Made by a program: the position numbers and the translations under genes
Notes under the pieces: generated by a model
Told to the model about the DNA's origin: nothing
Database searches by the model: none
What the model saw: only the letters and a program-made list of their open reading frames with translations
Source: Larix kaempferi
Taxonomy: Eukaryota > Streptophyta > Pinopsida > Pinales > Pinaceae
Reading direction: 5' to 3'
Assembly (NCBI GenBank): GCA_027924585.1
Contig: BSBM01000904.1
Location: forward strand, 19,677,001 to 19,741,000
DNA length: 64,000 nucleotides
Part shown: piece after piece, positions 23,301 through 35,300 of the stretch
Position numbering within the stretch: the first letter of the stretch is position 1
Layout of the letters: each line of letters starts with the position of its first letter

Positions 23301-26300
23301 CACCAGAGATTCAGGTTGATCAGAGATGGAGAGTGGACATTACTCTCAGCAGTCATATGATAGGAGTGCGATATGCATTCCTGATCCTAGAGCATACGGT
23401 AGTGCAGTTGAGTCGGGATGGTCAGGGGTTGACCATTTAGTTGTTGGTGTGGGCAGAGTGAGATTTTTGCTTGACCGTGGGGAGCTCCTAGAGGTATCAG
23501 GAGTGTTCTTTGTTCCAGGACTGAGAGGGAGTGTTCTCTCAGTGGCAGCATTAGCAGCTGCAAGATACCCTGTAGTGTTTCACAGGGATCAGTTCTTCAC
23601 CTATGCCAGAGGAGTAGACCCAGTGTTGTTGGGTCATAGGATTGATGGTGAGTACTTGGTTCATGGATAGCCTACTTCAGGTACATCAAGATGGCTGAGT
23701 GCATCCTCTTCAGATGCAGAGGGGGATGATGGGCGAGATGCTCACAACAGAGATGAGGCCAGAAGGAGTGGGCTTGTTCAGTAGATGGGTGAGCGAGAGG
23801 CTCACCATGATGAGGATCAGGGCAGTGATTGCGGAGTTCCAATGGATGAGCGAGATGCTCATGACAGTGATGAGGAGATTGAGCCTTTGGGTTCATATCA
23901 GATGGATGAGCGAGATGCTCATGACAGTGATGAGTCATAGGAGATTGAGCCTTTGGGCTCACAGCAGATGGATGAGCATGCAACTCATGCAGGCACCAGT
24001 CAGAGAGTGAGTTGGTATGACATGGTTGAGATGGACTTGGCTCAGGAGAGAGCTCAGTCAGTTCAGTCAGTGCAAAGACAGAGGGAGTTGACTTACAGAG
24101 CCGAGTCAACTCAGGGTCATAGGCAGATGATCTACAGAGCAGTAGATCCACTTGACAGAGGTCTTCAGGGTTGGTCACATCAGAGATTCAGAGGGAGTAT
24201 GAGTCAGAATGGAGTGACAGAGTCAGCAGTGGTTGACAGAGGGGCTTCATCAGAAGCCACACATATGGAGATTGATCAGGGTGGTTCAGGTCAGAGTGCA
24301 ACAGTGTTAGGCAGATCAATTAGATCAGAGGCAGCAGCAGCAGACTTGATGGATCCAGGCATCAGTTTCAAGACTTCCCTTGTTAAGAGGGAGTGTTAGA
24401 TTATGGTAACTTCGGGATGTCCTCCATGACTCAGATGCCTTGCATGGAGGGACATTAGTACCATAGGCATCAGGATGGAGTAGAGAGTGAGATGCACTCT
24501 ACTTAGTGGCATGATCCCACCAGGGGATGCATGTGGAGCTTCAAGGGAGATTGACCTATGCATGCATGAGTTTTGCATGACCTGCCAGCATTCAGTGAAT
24601 GCATGCAAAAGTGACCTTTTGCATGCATGCATGCAAATGCGACTTTTGCATGCACCGAGAATTAGGGTTTTGGCAAACCTAATTCATCGGTGAGATTATT
24701 TATAGAGGCAGGGGGTCCCCAGATGGGGTTACTCAGTTGTATTATCATAGAGAGATACTGCCAGAGTGAGGAGGACGAATCTGTCCATGTGGGGCGACTT
24801 TCTGAGATAGGGAGGAGTTGCTGCAGGAGCTAGGAAGGTCAGATCTGAGCTAGATCAGTGACCTTCAGTTCCAAAGAGATCAGATCTCCAGTACTGTGAG
24901 ATGAGAGAGCTCCACAATGTGATTACTGATTAGATTGGAGGAGGTTGAGTTTGCTTGGAGGATGTTTTTCCCGAGGAGGAGAAGCTCGTTGTGAGCTGGA
25001 TTGACCGAGTTGGTGTCCAAGACTTTCAGGATAGCCTTGCCTCGAGATTTGAGGAAGGTTAGAGATGATCGGAGCTCAGATCTGTTGAGATCCGGAGTAG
25101 TACGAGCATTTGACATCTAGAGGAGGAGGGCGCACTTGTGCATGCAGAGAGGGCCAATTTCATCAGTGGGCAGCCTTCAGAGAGAGCAGATCAGAGCAGG
25201 GTGATCAGTGGAGGGAAGATCCATCAGAGGCATCGTCAGAGCACTCAGATCTAGATTGGTAGTTAGGGAATACTTCGTCAGTGCATGCATCAACTGGATG
25301 CATGCAAATTAGAGTTTGTCCTAGTCAGAGGGATCGAGTTACCGGCTGAGGTAATTCTGTATTGCACTGCTTCTTTATTCTTCTATATGCTCTGGGCTCG
25401 AGATTGAGAAGATAGCCCCATAGTTAGCTGGTTTCTCCCGAAAGGGTTCCAGGGTATATCTATTGTCTATTGTTGGTGATTGCTTTTATATGTTGTTGGT
25501 AGATGCAGATCTAGTGGTTGAGTCTATGTTTTTTTTATGAGTATGTACTGACATTGAGATTCATACTACTTGAGGTCTTAGACTGATACAGAGGGAGTAG
25601 TAATCTCTGTATCAAATATTTACAAGCAGACTATGTTGCTGCTACAGAGACTAGTAAAGAGATGATTTGGTTACAAAGGTTCATGGAGAAATTGGGTAAG
25701 AAGCAGGAGAATAGTAGGTTGTACAGTGAAAACCAGAGTGCCATTGATCTTGCAAAGAACTCAGCCTTCCATTCTAAGACTAAACATATACAGCTCAAGT
25801 ACCATTTCATACGGTCTGTTCTAGAAGATGAACTGTTGGAGTCGGAAAAGATACACACTAGCCAGAATCCTGCAGACATGTTGACAAAAGTAGTAAACAG
25901 AGAGAAACTGAGTTCTTGTTCGGTTTTAGTTGGCCTTCAAGCATGAATGTGAAGATGAGAAATTTGCTAGGTCTAAGGTTCAATGCATAGTCCAGCAGCG
26001 GTGGAGTTGTTGTGATCATTCTCCAACTGGGAGATTGTTGGTTGTAGAGCCTGATCTTCCCGATTCAGATATGTTGTTTTCTCAACCGTGTTTGTACCCC
26101 AGTTTTATATGCTATGCAGGTGGATTGTACACTCATCCTAGCGGGGGGTGTGGGGGGCATTGCCCCCCCACTGGGGTCCAGGGGCCAGCGTCCCTGAAAG
26201 AAATTTTTTGGGTTGTTTGTTGGTCAACAGTTTATAGGCCCATGGTATTGGGTAGCCCGTAGTATTTTCCCATGGTAATTCCCCTTTAAAACAAAGACAA

Positions 26301-29300
26301 TGTAATACAATTGTGTAATGTATTGTAGCATTGTAAAGATCTCTATGATTGTGTAAGAAAGACTGAGAGTGAAGAGGAAGTTGCAGTGGATGTTTTGTAG
26401 GTTGTATCCCTTCATTTTGCTGGATGGTATAATAATAAGGATTGGCAATTTCTGTGTGGACGTAGCCCATCTTGGGTGAACCATGTTATATTGGTGTATC
26501 TCTTGTAATGTGTTTTATGTGATTTATATTTGCATCTTGTTTATTGTTATTGCTCTGCAATCCTGTTTTTCCAACACATACAACATCAAGATATAATCAT
26601 AACATAACCAAAGTGCTAAGAATAATGAAGTTGCTCCCCATGGAGAGGTCACACTCCCTAGCGAGAAATATAACATGTGGCCCCCAACAAGTTAAATAGT
26701 GATGACAAATAGTCTCTCGAGCATCAATATAACATAAGATATCATTCCCAAGTCATTTCCTTTCCTACATAAGCCAAATCGATTACCTAGCATGAGCCAT
26801 GGCCACCACTTTTAGTAATTAAAAACGTTCATATATACTACAGGAAGATAAATCTGATCATAACTTCTTTTCCTTTGCCCAAATCCATCAGTTGAGTGCA
26901 CCAATGAGATCAGAGACCTCAAAACCACTAAGGGTGACTACAAACACCCCATGGATCCATTTATATAGCAACCTGTAGGCTAGTCCATCTCCAACAATAA
27001 AAATATGGCCAAAAATAAACATAATAAATAAAAATCTCATCAACTGTGGCCAATAATCACCAACTGAAGCATGGAACGATGTAATAGATTTCCATGGGTA
27101 CCAAATACACAATCTCAAACCATTGTAGCCAAATCCACTGCGGGACCCATAGGTTGACCAGGTCAAACTAGGTTGATTAAGTCAAAACTGGTCAAACTAA
27201 AATCTAAGTTGAGAACTGAATGATCCTGCATGCATAAGGGGTGAAAGGTGCTCTCTTACTTATATTAATAGCCAACTAAGACATTAGTAACATAACAATG
27301 GTGATCACATCAAATAATAATAATTGAACTTGTATCAGAATAGTCACATAATCCTTCTTGAAGTCCCTAGTATATGATCACTTACAAAATTGATCACCCT
27401 GCTAGGTTGGTTGAGGTAAGTATAACAAGGCTAAGCTAAAAGAGGAATTGACTTGTTTAACCTTGGCTATTTGATCTCTCAAAAAAGTGGGAAAAGGGGA
27501 ACCATAGTGACATGTGCAAGGTGGATGACACTAGGGGAGGGAGTTGTCTCACACATGGCTAAAATGCTTTAGAAGATCTCCAGTAGACTCTAACAAACAT
27601 CCTGAGGCTCTTAGAATTGGCATCCTCTTGCCCCATCTCACTTCATAGCCTTCTTGGGCTCTGTGAGGAAACATAATTTTCTGGAAACTTCGAATTTCAC
27701 ATTTGCTTAAAAGCACACTAGTTGCAGCTTTCATCCAGGTTCATGAGACTCTTTGAATTTGCAGCCTCTTGCCCCATCTCATGAACTTTTGATGCTTATG
27801 AGGAATTTCATTTTAAGAGGCTCTTAGAATTGGCAGCCTCTTTCCCCATTTCATTAGTTGTTGACTATGAGGAATTGCTTTCATATTTTCACATGAGGAA
27901 TCTTGCTTTGAGGACTAAAAGAGACATCCTACACACTCTAAATCCGAGACACAATAAACATGGAGTCCATCATGCACAAAGGTTATGGTGGGGAGAAATC
28001 TTCAAGGTCACAAGTCTAGGTTCAAGTCAAGGGCATAATCTAAAAAATGGAAGAAATGGATGGATGAAGGAAGTGAAAGGTGGTGCTAGACATAGCAGGA
28101 GAATGATAAAGTTTGTACAATGTAGGCCATAATAGCGAGCATATACCAGAGTCTTTAACATTTAGGACAACTTGACTACTCAAAATGACAAGTGCCAAAT
28201 AGCAACCAATACATCACCAATGTCAGTCAACTATGTCAAGTCTAAGCTACTAATATAATCAAGAGAGACAAATAGTAGAACCCATATGCAACATGTATAC
28301 CTGCTCAACGATATTCTTGTCTCTTAAAGTAACCATGAAGACCAACTCTGACTGCATAAGGGCATAGGGAAAATATCAGTTCCCTGGCTTTGCTGCTAAG
28401 ACTAAGTGAACCATGACTCAATTAGTACATCTCATGGCCATGCAAGGCTCAAAAATGACAAGGGCATACTGGGGCACTGCTCTAGATACTCTGAAAGGCT
28501 CGGAAATGTAGCTCAACCACTGATGATCAATGACAAAACAAGATGCTCATCTCATGTAACATGGATTGGCTCAAGACTCTAACATGCTAATAGCCATCAT
28601 GGTAGCCCAACTACTATGGATGTGACAACAAGTCCTTTGAATAGCGGAATAACTCCTACATCATTGAAACTGGTTAATATGGTTGCCAGGTTGGTAATTT
28701 TCCTCATTTTTATCGGGCGTGTTAAGACTTCCTTAGTGAAAGCAATGTTTGAAAAATCGAAATCGAACTCGGAATCGGTCGAGGGTCAACTCGAAATCAG
28801 AATCGGAATCGGAATTGGTAATGAATCGGTCATAAATCAACCGATTTGAATGTAATGAATCTGTTTACTCAAAAATACATACAATATTTAAATTTTAAAG
28901 AAAAACAACATTTTCAAGATTTTAGGGTTTTTGTTATGACCCAGACGGACCAAACCTGCTGTTTGAAAGCCAATGAGCACCTAGACTTGTTGCTTAGGGC
29001 TACTTTCATCCACAGTACTGCCCACCATTTATTTTAAGCCTTTAAGGTGATTTTCATGACTTTTTACTGTTGCAAAGGTCACAACAGGCACAAGTTTGCT
29101 TCAAAATTGTTGTACAAGGGTTTGAACAACTTCAACCTACGTTGCACGAAACGGGGAAACGGGGACGGAAAGGGGAAACTTCAAAATAGGGGAAACGTGA
29201 CCCCCCAAAATTTTGGAAATGAGGAAACACAATATATATATATATATATATATATATTAAATTAATAAATGAGCAAGGACATTTAAGAAAATGAGTGTGA

Positions 29301-32300
29301 AATATAAATCATCAATCATACATGTCAGCGAATCATTGCCTATGTTGGGATCCTATTCATCAATAGCACCCTATGCCTCCCTCCTCTAAGCTCTAGCCCT
29401 TGCCTCTAACTCGAATTTCAAAGTTGATCTTCCAAGGACATTAGTCAATGACTCAACACCCTACAATTTTGATGAAACTTCCTTATCCAATCGTTGAAAT
29501 AAGGTAGAAAAAGCTTCCCATGCTTAATATGTGATTTTGCATGAGTGAAGAATACATTTTTATTAAGTTCATGACTGAGGAGTTCAACAATCAACACCAC
29601 CAACATCAAGGTACATATAGGGGTTGATGTACTTGATTAAATGCCAATTCCATACCCTCATACATGATAGAGTCTGGTGGAAACCTTGCAATCCTGAAAT
29701 CCTGAAAACTGTTAAGTCTGTTGAATTTTGGATGGGATCTAAAGTTCTACTTTTTGCATATGAAGTCTGATGAGGTTGGAACCACTCTCAAACATCCTGA
29801 AACAATTAATGGTAATGAATTTAACATTACCATTAATATCACCAAATACTACTGCACCATGGGGATATTGCGTTGTTTTTTTGAGTCCGTAGGCACCCAC
29901 ACAAACTGCCAGACAAATCGACCGATTTTTTACATAACTCGACCTACCAAACCAGTTCGGTACCGAACTGGTCGACCGAAGTGATTTGCAGATCGAGTTG
30001 ATTCGGTTCCTTATCAAATTGGTAGATCGGTCGATTCCAAAACCGGTTTGGCCGATTTTTAAAACTATGAGTGAAAGTACATGTGTTTATTTTCAAGAAA
30101 TGAAGAGGAATCTGAACAACAAAGATGGTCCTGAAATATGCAACAACTTGTTCGAAGGACGACAGCAATTTCATTTATCCTACAAGGATATGAAGCAAGT
30201 CAAAGAGAAATCTATTGAAGCTGATAAAGTTACTGAACTCTTGGGAGAAATGCCTTCACATGAAGAGATTAAGAAAATATATGAGAGCAGGCTAAATCAT
30301 GTTACTTATCAAAAGAGGAAAAAGAAGTTCCCACAAGCAAGTCAACCGCAAGTTACCAAAGGACCTCAAATTGAAATGCAAGCTCAGGTAAATGCAGGTA
30401 GTCTTCAATTGGTTTGGATATTGATAAAAGTATCAATTTTGATGTTTCAAGTGCGGTAAATGCTCTAAAAGTCCCAGCTCCGTTAGTAGAAATGGAAAAG
30501 GTTCTGGAAATGAGAAATTAGATACGAGTCTTTGGGATTTGAGGAAGCAAGACAAAACATATGTGCGATAGCAAAAGACGAAGATCTGCCTATTGTTCTC
30601 CAAAATATGAATCTTGCAAAAATCAAGAATCCGGATAATCAACAGTTGCATTACTGTATGTTGGATTCAGGTGCCTTCATGAACGTTATGCCCTTAGTTG
30701 TGATGTAAAAGCTTAAATTGAAGGTTTCAAGGCCTTATCAAAACAAATGTGCCATGGACTCCAGAGAAGTCAAAGTTTGCGGGCTAATAATGAATGTTCA
30801 AGTAAGTCTTGTTGCACATACTTCTATGGAAATGTTAATGGATATCATTGTTATCAATGTGTCAGAAGCATGGGGTATGCTGTTACCAAGAAATGGGCCA
30901 CAAAATTAGGTGTTAACATACAAATAGACTTATCATATGCCACCATTCCCACATCAGAAGGGACATCTGTGGTGCTACACAGGGAACATATGAGAAAACA
31001 TAATGTGGACTATCCAGAAGATCCAAAAGTGAAATAGTTCGCTTTCAAGACAATGCCAGGTCCTACAGTGTTTTTGCTATCGACGTTGCTCCTTGGAAAG
31101 ATACAAATGGGTTTTGGATGATGAGCCTCAATAGAGTTGAGAACCAGTCAATCGAAGAAAAGTTTATTCATGAAAACAAAAAATTGAAAGGTCACAAGGG
31201 TACAATACAGTTGGTCAAGGATGATTTAAAGGCATTATTCTTAGATGTGGTTCTCTGTGCTCATAATGAACAAGCCAATGTGCAAGAAATTTCAGCTTGT
31301 ACTCTTTATCCTTATGAAAGATTTGTGGCAGAAGAAAAAATGAAAATAATCTCCAAATCCTTTATGCATGATTTGGGAAACTGCTAGGTTTTTTACGATG
31401 ACATACAAATACAAAAGACTATGAATAATTCAACCATATTTGAGATTGACCGAGACAAGCAAGGTTCACCAAGCAAAGAAACCAACAACCCAGCCCTACC
31501 TGAACAACTTCATACAAAGAAGAACCATGATAAGAATGGCAGTGGAAAAAAGAAAAGGAAAGGAATTACCCCATAAGAAAAGGAACAATCCAAAAGTTTG
31601 GTTCGGAAATTTGAGGATGATTGGTCTTGAGATAATTTAAAGTCTTTTGAAAGCAATGTGAAAAAAGATGCTCAACCAAGCCGGGAAAGGATGAGACAGA
31701 TAGATCTCGATGCAATCTAGAACAAATCCTCAAATTCAGGTGGAAAACGAAGTTATGATCTCGAGCACTTGATGCAACATCAGGAAGAGACATAAGCTTA
31801 GTTTTGGCAAGGAACCTAGCCAAGCAAGATTTCAACAAAGGTGATCACATTTTCTTGTGGCACAAAAGAAAGGAAAAACCAGGTAAGCATGGTAAGTTTG
31901 AAAATTTTTAGTTGGGCCCATATCAAATTGAAAATGTTACAGGTAATAACGCTTTCTATTCGAGTCTTCTAAACGGAGATAAATTGCCCTTTCCTGTTAA
32001 TGGGAAAGCATTGAAGAAATTCAACTCAGTTGATATCTGATGTCTTTAAGACATCCCTTGTACTATAGTAGATGTAGTTTCATTTGATGTACCTCCTTGA
32101 AAAGTTGTCGATCATAGCACCAAGTCCACTAGGTTTTCCAGGTTCACACATGTCAGTTGGGTTTGCATGCTTTCGATTTTGGAAAGGTGTTAGTTTTTTA
32201 GGTAATAGGGGGAATCCAAATTATATTAAGGAAAGAAGGTAAGACAAATGTTGTTGAATGATGATTGGGGGGTTGATGTGAAATACTTTTTCTCTTTCAC

Positions 32301-35300
32301 CTCTCCAATAGTGGAGCTTATATCAAGTATGCAGATTCAAAATCTTCTAGTCTTGGGGAAATATATGAGTCAATAACATTATCGAAAAGATCAAGTTCAT
32401 CATCTTTTAGAGGAACCCCTCTTGGAGTTTTTTAAAGAATCCAAAAGTTGATAGAAAAGAGATGGAACAAGTTGAACACACCTCTTCATATGGTTGCTTA
32501 TGTTCTTAATCCAAAGTGGTATGTGGAGAGGGAAGGTAGAGTTGCACAAATAGATGATCCTGAGGTGAAACATGGGTTTATTGAGGCCATAGAAAATATG
32601 TATACACAAGAGCAAGCAACCATAATTCGAAAGCAATTTCTTGATTTTGCATTGCTCACTAGTGACTAGCCCCACTTTCTCTAGCACTGCAAAAGAAGAT
32701 TTGTTGGGTATGATATAGAAAAGTCCCAGTGGATGCTGGAGGATGTATGAAGATAGTACTCTAGAGATATGCACTCTTGCTATGCATTTGCTATCTCAGT
32801 TTGCTAGTTCCCCAACTGCAGAAAGGAACTGGTCCACATTTAGTTTTATCCACTCTATTTAGAGGAATAGGCTTACCTTTTAAGAGAGCAGAAAATCTAG
32901 TTTATGTACGTAGAAGTCTTCGACTTCTTTACAAGGAAGGCATTAGAGTATTTACAAGGACCAGTGGCATGGTGGGATGTAGATCCTGAGGATGCTTCCT
33001 AGATTGATGATGAGGATGATGGTCGATCTCTTCGTACAAGATTGGTTAATGTACCATTAGATAACATTGAATTGCAAGTGCAAGGCATTGATGAGGATAA
33101 GAGAGAAGAAAGTAAGGCTCATGCATTTTTGGATAGGAATGATGCAAAAGATCTGAATTTCAATTTATGAGTGGCTTCAACTTTCATGCTAGTATGGGCA
33201 TTGAGTCAAGGACTCACGTTTTTTCAGTTTTGGTGTTTTGAGGCATTTTGCCATTTGACACCTACACTATGGATTATTTTGTGTATTTTTCTTTGGACTA
33301 TCATCCATGCTTTTCTTGATTCATAATTTTGCATATATAATCTCTTAATCATCTTTAGACTTTTCCTTTACACTTGATTCTTAACCCCTTAATATTCTAG
33401 ATTTATGTGTGATTGTTTTAAAAATTTAAAGTCAAACTTTAGTCTTTATGCTTCTAAGTTCTCATTTTCAACCTAAGTTGCCAGGAAACATGGGTACAGG
33501 AATGGGGACGCCACTTTTTGAAACATGGTACTTGGGTACATTGGGGTTACTATATATATATATATATATATTAAAATTTATAAATATAAAACATGTCACA
33601 GTCAGATCATACATGCATATTTCTAAATTCAATGATTCATATGAACATTCACATTGAAAATTTGAAACATAAAATAATAAATTTGATAAATCATAGACTC
33701 GTAGTAGATATCAAGGGGAAGACTGGAAGTTATATAATTAATAATAATATATGTCCATGACTCCATGAGTTCAGTTTTTGTTGTCATACTACATTCAAAG
33801 TTTGCCTAATGGTATTTCCAAACATGAAAAAGAAAGTTCAAAACAGTAAACAATGAACAAGATAGCTGATTTAGCTTCCTCAATCCATGTCATCAACATC
33901 CTCAAGATCAATGTCATCATCATCACTAAGGTCCTTTGTCAGCAACCTCTCTAAATAGGCATCACTCTCGAGTTGAGGCGTCGCTTGAGCAATGTAATGT
34001 TAAAAGTTAGGTTTGGGACCCGGCTTTAGGTAAGGGCCCACTTCTTATTTGTTTTAATAATATTTTTTAAATTATTTATTAAAGTTTTAATTTTTTAAAC
34101 ATTGCAAATTGACCCCCTAACATTGGCGGATTCCAAACTTGAACAAAACTGATCCGGCCGTACCCTTGGCGCACCCAAACACGGGGTATGGCATACCGAA
34201 ATGCATGCAAGTACCCGAATTTCATGAATGGCGTCTCGGGTACGTGAGATCTAATTTGGGTACGGCCGGGTACAACTTGGGACATACCTTTGAAGTACCT
34301 AAGTACACGGCACGTGTACCCAACCCCTCAGTACGGGTACCCATGCAACACAATTTTCAACTTTCTATTTATGTGGAATTCTAAGTTCTTTCAACTCTAG
34401 CTTTAAGGTTCTTAGTAACTTAGTTCAATAAGAATCAATTGACAATTTGTAAATTTAAATTTTATTTGTGATTTAAATTTTGAAATGATTCATGTAAATT
34501 GCAATGTTACAAATATCGGCGCGGCGAAAAAATCGACAGGGTGTAGGAAACATCGTTTCGGGATATCTCGGCAGCACATCGGCAAACTTAAAAAATACAA
34601 AAATATTCATTTTTTTTCAAATTTTTAAACATCTAAAGCAACAATAACATCAAATAAACACATTGCCACATAAATATGGAAAGAAAACCGATATATAAGA
34701 TATATAAGTAAGATGTCTAGAGATACATCACACATTAAAATGGATCGTGTCCTACTCCTGAATATTGAATCATCAAAAATATGTCACATGTGATAAATTT
34801 GGAAAAAAACTCCAAATTCAAAGCTCCAATCTTCAAATCTGATCATTGATGGTGAGTGAATTGATGAATAAAATTCTCCTTGGGAAAAATAGAAGCTCTC
34901 CTAGTCTCCTTGGCTCTCCTCTCCTTGGTTGTAGCGTCCAAATGAACCAAAACAAAGTGAATCCGCGGCCTTTTAAACCCCTTTTCCGACCACTAACACA
35001 CCCTATCAAAAAATCGGGATAAATCAACGAAAAATTGACCAAAAAACGCCCTATAAAAAAATCGGGAAAAATCGGCCAAAAATCGGGCCGATTTTTAGAG
35101 TGTTTTTTTGTTAAAAAATCAGGGCTTGAGAAAAATCGCGATTTATTGGCATATCACGATAAATCGGCCGTGGTTGGTAACTTTGGTTGTATACAACATT
35201 GAATATTCTGAATTTTTTGTTGTTTTGAAATTTGGTTATCACCGTTTTGCTTTGCAGGGTTTTCGTAACGTGATCTCAAACTTTAAAAATTTATATTTAC

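Larger units (their letters stand above)
21028..25624 (+). mobile_element. Complete non-autonomous copia-type LTR retrotransposon (copy 1), nested
   Basis: The element is 4,597 bp with LTRs at 21028-22227 and 24394-25624. It is flanked by a perfect 5-bp duplication AGCAG (21023-21027 and 25625-25629) within the RNase H region of an older copia relic. A TGGTATCAGAGC primer-binding site follows the 5' LTR and an AAGAGGGAG polypurine tract precedes the 3' LTR. The internal region is only 2.17 kb and encodes gag, a protease-like segment and an unrecognised acidic tail, with no integrase, reverse transcriptase or RNase H. It must have moved with enzymes supplied in trans. Confidence 0.93.

Noticed and set aside
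23672-24178. Minus-strand 168-codon open frame opposite the acidic tail
   Set aside because: It is the antisense shadow of the MDERDAHDSDE repeat region; LTR orientation and the equivalent copy support the plus-strand reading.
26138-26484. Two minus-strand open frames of 86-110 codons within the 3' LTR of the host copia
   Set aside because: They lie wholly inside an LTR, are antisense to the element and carry no domain.
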